A program made the position numbers and the translations under genes. The notes under the pieces were generated by a model. It saw only the letters and a list, made by a program, of their open reading frames with translations. It did not search any database and was not told the origin of the DNA. From contig BFEA01000719.1 of NCBI GenBank assembly GCA_003427395.1, forward strand, positions 733,682 through 756,932: a DNA stretch of 23,251 nt, in the 5' to 3' direction. This document shows positions 1 to 8,439 of this stretch, piece by piece. Numbering within the stretch: position 1 is the stretch's first letter; every line of letters begins with the position of its first letter. Source of the DNA: Chara braunii (taxonomy: Eukaryota; Streptophyta; Charophyceae; Charales; Characeae).

Positions 1-22
1 CCCCCCCCCCCCCCCCCCCCCC
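1..22. repeat. Poly-C homopolymer at the window start
   Basis: The first 22 bases are all C. With the (GA)n tract that ends the window, this suggests that the window is a whole contig stopped at simple repeats. That reading is inference. Confidence 0.9.
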
Positions 23-665
23 ATTCCCTTCATAACCACCTCTCCAGTCCGAGGGACCTCCCCCTCTCTGTTTCAAGACCCCAGAAATGTTTTCTCGCAG
101 AAAGCGCTCTTTGCTCTCGCTCTTTACTCTCGCTGAATCTTCAGTGGAGGATGCTGCTGCAGGGAAGTGCTCAGTCGGGAAGGAGGTCGTACGAGGCCCT
201 GACGTAACCTGCTTTTGTCTTCTACGGTTAGTTGGGGGCTGCCTCCTGCGTTTGTCTCTTTCAACAACAGCTGGCGAGGACTGCCGATTCCAGTCCTTGC
301 CTCCCCTGGATTCCTCCCTTACTTTCCTGAGCCTGTCGCTATCTTGCTCTTCCCTTCCCTCCCCCCCGTGCCCCTTATACCGACCATCATTTATCTGCCT
401 CCGTTCGTTAACTTCACCCTTTCACAGGCAAGCGTTTGGCAAGTCCCTTTTTCTTTAAGCCGCCAGTACTTGCTAAAGTCGTGCCCGTTAACAAGCCACA
501 ATTTTAGGAAATGTACGGGTCGCTACAGGAGCGCCCAAATTCATCCGACTTGAAGTGTTTCAACTTCATTTTTTTTTTTGACAGCCCATAGCTGGGCCAA
601 GTACTGGTGGGTTTTTTCTTTTTTTTTTCTACTTCTTTTTTTTTCACCCAGGTTGTTATAGAGGT
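23..665. other. No recognisable gene
   Basis: This stretch is pyrimidine-rich (many CCCTC and TTCCC runs) up to about 480 and then T-rich, with T runs near 570-590 and 610-650. Two overlapping short reading frames exist near 87-553, but their predicted proteins are low-complexity Ser/Leu/Pro runs with no domain I recognise. I see no repeat shared with the rest of the window. Confidence 0.5.
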
Positions 666-695
666 CGGCTATCGACCCAGGTGGGTACTGTCATT

Positions 696-812
696 GGAGA
701 TGGAAATAGGGTACAGCAGCAGTGGAGATGGTGGCTCCGCTGCAGTAAGTCTTGCCGGAGGGAGGTAAAGAGGATTGAAGGGGGGTTTTCTGAGTCGGTT
801 TCTGAATTTTGC
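696..812 (+). repeat. Dispersed repeat AB, copy A
   Basis: This copy shares long near-identical blocks with 930-1026, including GGTGGCTCCGCTGCAGT, TTGCCGGAGGGAGG and GAGTCGGTTTCTGAAT. It is the first of two direct copies, and a third lies inverted at 2112-2261. It is non-coding as far as I can see. It sits upstream of a hairpin-core retroposon with a poly(A) tail and may be part of one longer composite element. Confidence 0.75.
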
Positions 813-879
813 CTCATCCTGTAAAAAAACAGTAAATACACAAGAACAGAATAAGGAGAGTGGGAGAAGATGGTGGGTT

Positions 880-1026
880 ATCACGCGTCCTACCAGTGAG
901 GGGGCTAGCTGGTCGGATGGGAGTATGGCATAGCAGCAGCAGAGATGGTGGCTCCGCTGCAGTCAAACTTGCCGGAGGGAGGAAAAGTGGATTGATGGGG
1001 GTTCTTCTGAGTCGTTTCTGAATCAT
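880..1026 (+). repeat. Dispersed repeat AB, copy B
   Basis: This is the second direct copy of the 696-812 repeat. It extends further 5', with ACGCGTCCTACCAGTGAG and GGGGCTAGCTGG, which are also present in the inverted copy at 2112-2261. It is followed at 1073-1096 by AGCCGGGTGATGGCCCCGGT, a small hairpin motif (CCGGG/CCCGG) found again at 8026-8046 and inverted at 2295-2322. Confidence 0.75.
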
Positions 1027-1192
1027 GAAGTTGTCATAGACATGTCTGAAGTAGCTTTAACTCTCAGAGTCAAAGCCGGGTGATGGCCCCGGTATCTCAA
1101 TTTTCAATTTCCATTCTTAGGCCAATTGGATTTTTTTCTAGTAGGTTCCTAGCCTCATTTTCACTGACGTGTTTTCTGAATGTACTCGTTAT

Positions 1193-1328
1193 GGGACGCT
1201 GGGCCCGGTTCCCAGTTCGTGCCAAATTGTGAGGATATGGTTGTATCTATGGGACGTTGGACCCGGTTTCCAGCAGGTGTTTGCTCCCCACCAATAGATG
1301 GAGCTTTGGTTAAAAAAAAAAAAAAAAG
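1193..1328 (+). repeat. Two hairpin-core retroposon copies with poly(A) tail
   Basis: A short copy starts at 1193 with GGGACGCTGGGCCCGG and a fuller copy at 1251 with GGGACGTTGGACCCGG. The second continues to GGAGC near 1303 and runs into about 16 A residues (1312-1327). In the first copy the first hairpin is CTGGG/CCCAG; in most other copies it is CTGGA/TCCAG, which is a paired change. The poly(A) end suggests retroposition. I see no target duplication here. Confidence 0.75.
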
Positions 1329-1394
1329 AATGACGCACGGCTTGGGCTGACAGAGGTAAGGTATTACAGACACTGCCTGGGCACCACCCAAGGG
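1327..1394 (+). repeat. SINE family 1, body fragment (head missing)
   Basis: The segment from GAATGACGCACGGC through ACACTGCCTGGGCACCACCC matches, in inverted orientation, the body of the tRNA-headed repeat at 10029-10210. The tRNA-like head is absent here. The fragment follows the poly(A) of the hairpin-core copy directly, so that retroposon may have landed in it or replaced its head. Confidence 0.65.
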
Positions 1395-1988
1395 TTAGTC
1401 CGGGTTGTTATATGCCTACGTGGGCTACTGGAGGACATCGGCTACTGGTTGCTCTGTTGATCTCCACCATCATCTGTCCCCCATCATCTGTCATACATGG
1501 TAGGCTATCCTTGTTACATACAACAGATCCTAGGTTCGAGTCTGGCATAGCTGTCATACACATATACTCACAGTGTCACACGGTTCTTGGTACCTATACT
1601 GCCTACGGGCACACCCATATACCGTCAAAAAAACTGCACAGTCTATGGCCACTGATATACATACTGCTTACACATCTAGACATATGCTACGACATAGATA
1701 GACACACCTGCATACTAGTAGAGTAGGGTTGGGGAGACCGATCTCTGTCATGGGTTCATCATGGATTCAGGCCAGGCTACGAGGAGTCTACTCTGGTCCA
1801 TGCGAACACTTGGCTGCGATTCGGTTCGTCGGTATGGACTGATAGTGATACTGATTGTGCCTGACGTCTTAAGTCCTCGAGTAACAAGGCTTGCGTGATT
1901 AGGCTTCCACTGGGGCTGGGTAGGGGTAGGCTGTCCAGTACTGCTCGGTCTACGTTGCCCTCTGAGGAATAGGGTGATTGTCCTGAGT
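1395..1988. other. No recognisable gene
   Basis: This is unique-looking sequence in this window, including an AC/CAT-rich stretch at about 1540-1720. Short frames (1412-1726 plus strand, 1748-2002 minus strand) give proteins without recognisable domains. The end of the interval (about 1989-2021) carries a fragment of repeat AB in inverted orientation, recognisable by AGGACGCTTGATATC. Confidence 0.5.
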
Positions 1989-2111
1989 GCTAACCCCCTC
2001 ACAAATAGGACGCTTGATATCCAACCATCTACTTATCCCACTCACCCCTTTCTGAGAAGTTCAAGAAGATTTCTCTTCTTTTTTTTAGAAATTACTGCGA
2101 CAAACTAGACA

Positions 2112-2261
2112 AGATTCAGAAAAACGACACAAGGACCCACCATCAGTCCTCTTTACCGCACTCCGGCAAGACTTACTGCAGCAAGGCCACCATCCCCGCT
2201 GCTGCTATGCCCTATTTCCGTCCTACCAGCTAGCCCCTTCACTAGTAGGACGCGTAATATC
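2112..2261 (-). repeat. Dispersed repeat AB, inverted copy C
   Basis: Read on the minus strand this matches copy B at 880-1026, sharing ACGCGTCCTAC, GGGGCTAGCTGG, GCATAGCAGCAGC and AGTCTTGCCGGAG. It is more diverged than A is from B. It lies between a fragment of the same repeat (about 1989-2021) and the inverted repeat that starts at 2295. Confidence 0.7.
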
Positions 2262-2294
2262 TTTCTCTCACTCACCGCAAACCCCTTCTTGCAG

Positions 2295-2708
2295 TACCGG
2301 GGCCATTACCCGGCTTTGGCTGGAACCCTCTGAGAGAACTTACAGTAATTCGGGAGATATGGGAATAAACTGCAGAGGTCCTACTAGTGCCCCAAGACCC
2401 ACGAAATCCCTAACAAAACCTTCCAAAGTTCTCCAACACTGTCTTACTCCCTGCCGAGCTCTTCCAGGCCTCACACCCCCTCATCCTGCTGGGTTACAGG
2501 GCAACACAACTCACCCCAGCTCCGGCCAGCGTCGTCCCAGCAGCAACCCTTGATTGTCCCGTGGAGTGCCCACCCCAAAGGACCCCCAGATCTCTCTACC
2601 AGGCCTCATGCTCCTGCTTCAGCAGGTTACAGGGCAACACCCCAGCACCGGCCAGCGTCGTTCTGGCATCGAACAGCCGCAGGTCCCCGAGTATAACAGC
2701 CTCGAAAC
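2295..2708 (-). repeat. Left arm of a distant inverted repeat pair
   Basis: Reverse-complemented, this segment aligns with 7584-8050. The match is continuous and high in 2408-2708 against 7584-7890, for example GGTTACAGGGCAACAC, CCAGCAGCAACCCTTG and CATCGAACAGCCGCAG. The CCGGG...CCCGG hairpin motif at 2295-2322 matches 8021-8050. The segment between is looser. I count the core as roughly 85-90% identical by eye. The arms are about 5 kb apart, so this is probably two copies of a dispersed element and not a recent foldback. Confidence 0.8.
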
Positions 2709-3232
2709 TACATAAAAAAAATATTATCAGGAATCCCCAGAATCCATAAGACATTTTTAGGACCAAACAGCCATCCGCGTACGGCCCAACCCCCTTTTTT
2801 AGGAACAGGTTAAGTTCTAAGAAATTCTTAGAATTAAGCAACTCCCTATGACCATATTCCGAAAATATTCAGAAAGCAAAAGAAAAGGGATACGAGGGCA
2901 AACGATCAGGAAAGACTAGGACCTGCTATGCAAAAGAAGGGGAGGTGGAGGTCGTCAGTCCTCGTACAAAAACGCGGCAGATCTCAAACCCCCTCGTGCT
3001 AGGGTGACAGGGCGTCACCGCTACCCCAGAACCGATCCACCTTGTTCTCACGGAAAGAAGCGTCTTCCACCCTCGACTACTCCTCAAAAGTCATAAAGCC
3101 CCACAATTACAGGGGAACCCCCCCGGCAATGACTTCGTCGAACCCACTGGTTATGCCACACAAAACAGACATAACTCCCCAGGCCTCAAACTCCTGCCCA
3201 GGTTACAGAGCCTCAACTCCAACACCGGCCTG
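2466..3232 (+). repeat. Repeated GGTTACAGGGC modules
   Basis: A module of about 60-70 bp occurs four times: near 2466-2535, 2604-2665, 2988-3045 (diverged) and 3180-3235. It has the pattern AGGCCTCA, then CTCCTGC, then GGTTACAGGGCAACACC, then CCGGCCAGCGTCGT. The first two copies lie inside the inverted repeat 2295-2708 and the last two lie outside it. Spacing is irregular (about 140, 380 and 190 bp), so this is not a simple satellite. No coding role is visible. Confidence 0.6.
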
Positions 3233-3235
3233 AGT

Positions 3236-4405
3236 CGTCCCAACAGAATCCTCCTGACCTACCAGCCAACGCCAACCATCCAACACCAACCATCCAACTA
3301 CATAGCAGATCCGGTCCACCCTAAGCCGATGCACCATCCTCAACTCCCCCATCTATACAAAAACCGAGAAAGAAAAGATCAAGATACAATCATTCGAGAA
3401 AACTAAACAGGATCGAAGTTTACCATAGCAGTAATCAAGACTTTGGAAACTTAGGTTTGCGGGCGTAGTATTTGTCAATATTTGAAAAGATTGTTTGAAA
3501 ATCAATCAGAATTAAATTGTGATTGAAGATAAGATCCGATAGGAATTGATTATCCAAATTGGAATGACGAAATTTACGGAGGATCGTACAAAATTTAGGA
3601 TTAGATATCCATGAAGGATTTTCGAATCAGGATCCCAAACCGTGGTTTGAGAAACGTTAGCAAAGTTGTATGGCACGAAAAATTAAGGAAGGAAAATTGT
3701 AAAAAAAACGAATCAACAATCAATAGGGAAAATTCACTCAGACAATAAACGTACCCAATCAGATTAGTTCTTCGGGAATTTGAGATCAAAACAATCCTTT
3801 TATGAGCAAATCCAGATTAGAAATCAGGGTTATCCATGGGTAAAATTTATGAAAATCTATGAAAATCGATAGCAAAATGATTAGAGAACGCTTAGAAAAT
3901 TCATCACATCTCGAGCATGGCAGAAGCAGAGCAGAATCTTTCCACTCCTCAAGCTCACCCCTCTTCCTCCAAAAGCCACCTATTACCTTCACCCCCTCAA
4001 ACCCTACCCCTCGTCGTTTCCAGGAAACTGCTAGTTCACAGGCATCGACGCTACACTAGCACTGAAAACATATTCGGCTATCGTCAAAAACGACAATGTG
4101 GCTGCTACTTACCAAACCCATTAGTAAGTCGTTACATGAAGTTCAAGCGTACAAAACTAATACCCTACTTGAGGAAGGGGGGGAAAGCTCGAAAAATAGA
4201 ACAAATAAGGAGAACCCACAACATCAATCTGCTGAAAGGCACGACTAAACTAGAGGTTCCTTATCTCTGTGCTCCCACCTGCTTCTATGATGGTTGTTGT
4301 TACAACGACCGCTACCCAACGAAGACGCGTGAGAGGTTAGATAAAATTTCGTCGAAATCACCTCACATAATGGAGCTACGCAGCACGTGTCGTCTTCCAT
4401 ATCTC
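3236..4405. other. No recognisable gene; AT-rich then mixed sequence
   Basis: The part 3370-3900 is A/T-rich, with purine-rich runs and no open frame of interest. At 3917 an ATG in a good eukaryotic context (A at -3, G at +4) opens a 178-codon frame to 4453. Its product has no domain I recognise and its last part runs into a tandem repeat, so I do not call it a gene. The short CCAACCATCCAAC repeat near 3270-3300 is a minor local duplication. Confidence 0.5.
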
Positions 4406-4409
4406 CTGT

Positions 4410-4486
4410 GCCCGCTCAGACACCCCCTTGGGCACGCTCAAACGCCCTCTTGAGCCCGCTCAGACGCTCTCTCGGGCACGCGCTCC
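4410..4486 (+). repeat. 22-bp tandem repeat, about 3.5 units
   Basis: Units begin at 4410, 4432, 4454 and 4476 (partial), alternating GCCCGCTCAGAC and GCACGCTCAAAC starts. Units 1 and 3 are more alike than 1 and 2, so a 44-bp higher-order unit is also a fair description. There are no spacers between units. Confidence 0.75.
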
Positions 4487-4685
4487 ACCGCGCCAGGTTC
4501 CCGACCGCGCCATCGCCAGTGCTTCGCCCCACTGCGCCGCCGCCCGCCATTTCCAATCGCCAGTGTGAAAACGACGGTGGGAACCGGTTCAGGGTCGGGT
4601 GCAGCGCTCCCGGTAGTGCTGCGCCCCTCCTGACCTATCACCCAACATCCACAAAACGAGCAGCAACCTCGTGAATCATGGACTG

Positions 4686-4800
4686 CCGTGCGTCATTCTA
4701 ACGCCCTGCCGTTGTCCATGCAGGAGGCTGCAATTGAGTTTTGAACCTGCAACCTCATACCACAATGCGCATTTCCAACCGGTGCTCTAACCACTGAGCT
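4686..4800 (-). repeat. SINE family 1, tRNA-derived head and part of body
   Basis: On the minus strand this begins AGCTCAGTGGTTAGAGCACC, a tRNA D-arm/A-box match, followed about 35 nt later by a B-box-like GGTTCAAAACTC. It continues into a body ending GGCGTTAGAATGACGCACGG. A second copy lies at 10029-10210 and a headless body at 1327-1394. A functional tRNA is unlikely: the T arm does not close as a normal 5-bp stem with a 7-nt loop and I cannot form an acceptor stem. Confidence 0.75.
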
Positions 4801-5092
4801 TCACCACTACGTTTCCGAGCTATTTTGTTCTGATGTGGTGGTATATTTGCGGTGTCCTTCAAGGCTCAGCCTGCTGGGACTGTTTGGCTGCTGGCACCAG
4901 CCAAAACAAAAGAAAACTGGGTCACACCAGTTTGTTTTTTCTTTGGCACGCAACAAAGATTTCCCTCAGGGAAAAGAGGCTCGGACAAAATGGTGGTTAA
5001 AAAAACACAAACAAAAAATAAAATGAAAGAGCTCCGGATGGTCGGTGCATCTCGGCGATGATCTCGCAGCTGGAAGCGCTCCCTGCTCATCC

Positions 5093-5234
5093 TTTTTTTT
5101 TTTTTTTGAAACTTCGTATAGGGGAAACCTACTTAACGAGGTGATAAGAGCATCCCCGGTAAGTAGGACCCGGCGCCGAAGGCTCCATCTATTGGTGGGG
5201 AGCTACACCAGCTGGAAATCGGGTCCAGCGTCCC
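5093..5234 (-). mobile_element. Hairpin-core retroposon with TGCTCTTATCA hairpin and A tail
   Basis: On the minus strand the order is core (5234 down to 5181), second hairpin (stem CCTACTTA/TAAGTAGG at 5167-5128, loop holding TGCTCTTATCA), then a poly(A) tail (T run at 5093-5107). The core has the usual CTGGA/TCCAG and GCTCC/GGAGC stems. This is the same order seen at 8324-8900, so the two hairpins and A tail look like one unit. I see no clear target duplication. Confidence 0.7.
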
Positions 5235-5325
5235 TAATGATGAGAATGTATTTGCTGGAATCGGGTCCAGCGTCCCTGTATAGTGATGTGAATGTATCTG
5301 CTGGAAACCGGGTCCAGCATCCCTA
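5211..5325 (-). repeat. Core 5' part of hairpin repeat, tandemly triplicated
   Basis: GCTGGAAAYCGGGTCCAGCG units start at 5211, 5254 and 5300 (periods 43 and 46), each followed by a spacer containing GAATGTAT or GATGTGAATGTAT. Only the first is a full core; the other two hold only the first hairpin. Local tandem duplication of the end of the element is the simplest reading. Confidence 0.7.
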
Positions 5326-5333
5326 TGAAGCGA

Positions 5334-5600
5334 AACCCTAACGAGGGTGTGATGTATGTATGACGTTCGTGATGTATGTGTTCAATATCTATCAAAATGT
5401 AAACACGAAACTCTAAAAATGATGTGATGTATATGATGTTTATCAATCAAGACTTAAGCACGAATCACTATCAATTATGTAATCTGTATGTTCTGGACGT
5501 AGAGTCCAGCTTATGCAAAAACCGTAACCCTAACAAAGGTGATGTAAGGGATCTTTAGCAGTCAAGCGTAAACACAAGACTCTATCAATGTTGTACTCTT
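5334..5600. repeat. Degenerate tandem repeat region
   Basis: Loose copies of a block recur: AACCCTAACGAGGGTG near 5335 and AACCCTAACAAAGGTG near 5526; GTAAACACGAAACTCT near 5399 and GTAAACACAAGACTCT near 5569, with CTTAAGCACGAATCACT between them. GATGTATG motifs fill the spaces. The single AAACCCTAA is telomere-like in sequence but not in a telomeric array. Confidence 0.5.
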
Positions 5601-5764
5601 GTGTGATCTGAACTGCGAGCCGAGCTTCCATTTTGCAAAATCATATAAAGACTGTTGCTATACCTATTATCCGAAGGAGAGCAGGGGCATTGATTACTTC
5701 CCTGCGACTCATCCTCCTGTCTGGTCTCCTCCCTTTTCTTTTTCTTTTTCTTTTTTCTTTTTCA

Positions 5765-5829
5765 AGTTCACTGAGTTGGAATCCAGGCTGGACAAGTAGT
5801 TCACTGAGTTGGAATCCAGGCTGGACAAG
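5765..5829 (+). repeat. Exact tandem duplication, 33-bp unit
   Basis: A 32-33 bp unit starting AGTTCACTGAGTTGGAATCC is repeated without mismatch at 5765 and 5798. A partial third copy (AGTTCACTGAGTTGCAATCC) appears at about 6010. The end GGCTGGACAAGG also occurs near 10614, so the unit belongs to a dispersed repeat. Confidence 0.85.
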
Positions 5830-5865
5830 GGAGCACGGGTGGGTCAGGGCTTCAAACTACCAGAC

Positions 5866-5960
5866 TACTTTTTTTTTCTTTTTTTCTTTTTGAACTTCGT
5901 ATACGGGAAACCTACTTATGGAGGTGATAAGAGCATCCCCGATAAGTAGGCACCCGGCGT
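5866..5960 (-). repeat. TGCTCTTATCA hairpin module with A-rich tail
   Basis: On the minus strand an 8-bp perfect stem (CCTACTTA at 5911-5918 with TAAGTAGG at 5943-5950) encloses TGCTCTTATCA, and an A-rich tract follows (T-rich at 5869-5891). It is nearly identical to the module at 5093-5175 but has no core upstream, so it may be 5'-truncated, as expected for retroposons. Confidence 0.7.
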
Positions 5961-6093
5961 CCACATTTTGCACATGACTACCGGAAATCCCAGAGCAGAA
6001 AAAAAGAAAGTTCACTGAGTTGCAATCCCACCAAAAGACTGGAGCACCACCAGCAGGCCTGGCTGAGCTGATCACCTCAATCTGGTTTTCTCA

Positions 6094-6096
6094 TCT

Positions 6097-6132
<36 letters not shown>

Positions 6133-6165
6133 TTTCTTTTTCTTTTTTCTTTTTTCTTTTTTGTT
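6094..6165 (+). repeat. (TTTC)n microsatellite
   Basis: At least nine perfect TTTC units are followed by TTTTTC variants up to about 6165. Read on the minus strand it is (GAAA)n, which could be a decayed poly(A) tail of an element to its right, but I cannot show that. Confidence 0.9.
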
Positions 6166-6179
6166 CAAAAGATGAGTGG

Positions 6180-6384
6180 TCTCTGTATTAGTAGGGCCCA
6201 GTGCCCAAGGCAATATACACAAGATACAAACAGTTCCAGATTCAGGAGCCGCAAGGTCTCCAATCCTTCGCTGTGAGGTGGCGTAGACGGAGCGGCCCAC
6301 TAGGCAAAGCCTCAATCCCGGTGGTTCTTTTACCGCCACTGGGATAGAGGCCTTGCACAAGGTCCTTTGAAAAAAAAAAAAAAA
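6180..6384 (+). mobile_element. Poly(A)-tailed repeat with long 3' hairpin
   Basis: The 3' part (about 6295-6384) reads GGAGCGGCCCACTAGG, then a hairpin with GCCTC/GAGGC, ATCCC/GGGAT and GGTGGT/ACC..CC paired segments around TCTTTT, then a short spacer and 16 A residues. The same tail follows the hairpin core at 12449-12501, where the outer stem is one base pair longer (GCCCTC/GAGGGC). The 5' part (6180-6290) is not recognised elsewhere in the window. Confidence 0.6.
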
Positions 6385-7262
6385 AAGCCAAAGCTCTCTA
6401 TAAGCCTAAGAGCAAGATGACCAACCATTGTATATACAAATAGACAGAAAACAAAAGAATTGTAAAAATATTGAAGAAAAACCTGAAGGAAAGCCTACAA
6501 GATATCCTATAAAATTGACCTACAAAAAGACCTACAAAATTACCTACACAATACCTACAAAAAACTGCTATTGAAAAAGAAAACCATCTGAGTACCGGTT
6601 TGCCTAAGGCAATCTCTGTGAGTTTGTACCTTATTGCTACTATGTCTGCAGAAGAGGTCCAAACCGGAAGTCTCCAGTGCATGTATCTATAGTGACAAGA
6701 GAAGGGCAGGAAGCCCAATGCTTTTGGGACCATAAAACCCCAGCTCGCAGACTCATCCGCTTACCCAGTCTCTGTTTCCAGTCCAGATAGATGATATAGC
6801 GCTGATCCCTTTTAAGTTTTAATCCTATGGAGCATCTGTTGTGTCGAGGGCGATTCCTTGGACAACACCATGTCATTTCTTTGTCTCCACAAGTGCCAAG
6901 CACTGTTGCTCTGCCCGGGGCTTCGAGAGCTGCAGCACTATTGTACCCAGTAAAATGGATGCATTTGACCAGGTATCTCCCCATCGCTGAGGTACTGGAG
7001 AATTCGCCCTTAGGTACACCCAAGCATCTTTGGCATTTTTGCACGAAATCTATATATGATGCTGGTCCTTAGGGTGGGAACATCGGGACAGCCATAGGAT
7101 TTAACGGGTTCAACGGGTGAGCGGGTCTCTTCGGATGGAGGACGGATGTATGGGGCTCGACTTACCAGGCCGGGCCTGGTCGATACCACAAATGCCTCAC
7201 TTACAAACACTATTAGTCTATAAACCATTTCTCACACAGCACGTTGCCTAGGAACACTTCAA
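6385..7262. other. No recognisable gene
   Basis: At 6491-6560 the motif CCTACAAAA recurs about five times as a degenerate tandem repeat. The rest (6570-7262) has short frames on both strands, the longest a 134-codon minus-strand frame (7044-6640) with several Cys residues but no spacing that matches a known zinc finger. I see no dispersed repeat here. Confidence 0.5.
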
Positions 7263-7270
7263 ACGACACC

Positions 7271-7345
7271 TTTTTTTTTTCTTTTTCTTTTTTTAAACAC
7301 TCCCTCTAGTGCTAGTGGTGCTGATAAGAGCAGACACCGCTACAC
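7271..7345 (-). repeat. TGCTCTTATCA hairpin module with A-rich tail
   Basis: TGATAAGAGCA lies at 7322-7332 (TGCTCTTATCA on the minus strand), flanked by GGTG and CACC to give a hairpin. An A-rich tract follows on the minus strand (T-rich at 7271-7294). The core normally found upstream is absent, as at 5866-5960. Confidence 0.6.
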
Positions 7346-7583
7346 CTTATGCAGCACAATTTAATAGATAACAGTGGGTAACTGCTCCAGCAAATTGCAA
7401 CAAGTAGATGGATTGTGATCGACAGTCAACAGGTCACATTAACAATACTAACAATAGGTTGGGAGGCTTTTTGACACACACATTCTATTGACGTGGTAGA
7501 GTCTGAATGTGAAAAAAAAAAAAGTCGGTTGTTCTTATGAATGTCCTAGGACTTCAGGGACTCTTAGCAATCCATCTTAGGCG

Positions 7584-8050
7584 GTTTCGATGCTGTTATA
7601 CTCAGTGATCTGCGGCTGTTCGATGCCAGAACGACACTGGCCGGCGCTGGGGTGTTGCCCTGTAACCTGCTGATGCAGGAGCGTGAGGCCTGGTAGAGAG
7701 GTCTGGGGATGCTTTGGGGTGGGCATCCCAAGGGACAACCAAGGGTTGCTGCTGGGATGATGCTGGTCGGAGCTGGGGCGAGTTGTGTTGCCCTGTAACC
7801 TAGCAGGGTGGGGGCGTGAGGCCTGGAAGAGCTCAGCAGGGAGTAAGACGGTGTTGGAAAGTCTTAGAAGGGTTCAAGGGTTTGTTAGGGATCCTGAGGG
7901 TTGTGAGCATTCATAGGACCCCTGTGGCAGGCTATTGCATGAGTAGTTCCCTAATAGGTCATTAGATACTGGTGATCCTCCCCATGTTTCTGAATCACGT
8001 AGTGTTCACAGATTGTTCTCAGCCGAAGCCGGGTAATGGTCCCGGTATCT
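7584..8050 (+). repeat. Right arm of the distant inverted repeat pair
   Basis: This is the partner of 2295-2708. It ends in the hairpin motif GCCGGGTAATGGTCCCGGT and about 45 bp later a hairpin-core copy with an A-rich tail begins. The order (module, CCGGG hairpin, core, A tail) resembles 880-1328, where the AB repeat, CCGGG hairpin, core and poly(A) follow each other. This suggests one longer composite family with a shared 3' end. Confidence 0.8.
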
Positions 8051-8093
8051 CAAATGATCTCAAATGTTCTCAATGATCTGTACAATTCGATAT

Positions 8094-8200
8094 GGGACGC
8101 TGGGCCCGGTTCCCAGCATGTGCTGCTCCCACGAATAGACTGGAGCACTTGTTTAAAAAATAAAATAAAATAATAAAAAAATAAATAAATAAAATTTAAA
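8094..8200 (+). repeat. Hairpin-core retroposon with A-rich tail
   Basis: The core runs 8094-8146. Its first stem is CTGGG/CCCAG, as at 1193, and the third stem is the usual GCTCC/GGAGC around a variant loop. It is followed by an A-rich tract of AAAT/AAAAT units (8155-8200), probably an old poly(A) tail. Confidence 0.75.
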
Positions 8201-8323
8201 TATTTTCGACAGCTCCATTAAAAACAGGCTTGACAAAAGGCTGGGACGCTCATCGCCCAGCCCCCTCATGGATACTGACATATCATCTTCGCAGTAATCT
8301 CACTGAATTCACTGTACTCTACA

Positions 8324-8401
8324 GGGACGCTGGACCCGATTTCCAGCAGGTGCTGCTCCTCACCAATAGATGGAGCCTCCCCGACAGTGCTAGTGGTGTC
8401 T

Positions 8402-8439
<38 letters not shown>

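Noticed and set aside
3917-4453. 178-codon frame with a good ATG context that could be a gene's first exon
   Set aside because: No domain is recognisable, composition changes along its length, and its end runs through a 22-bp tandem repeat. A true first exon would need transcript evidence.
4410-4486. CRISPR-like array
   Set aside because: The units are head-to-tail with no spacers, in a eukaryotic setting.
4686-4800. Functional tRNA gene on the minus strand (also considered at 10137-10210 and 8750-8829)
   Set aside because: A and B boxes are present, but acceptor, anticodon or T arms do not close. SINE bodies follow the heads.
5334-5345. Telomere repeat (AAACCCTAA)
   Set aside because: A single unit and one degenerate relative, not an array.
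7000-7011. GAATTCGCCCTT, identical to the insert border of TOPO TA cloning vectors
   Set aside because: Only 12 bases match, the flanks are not vector, and there is no matching partner site. Probably coincidence.
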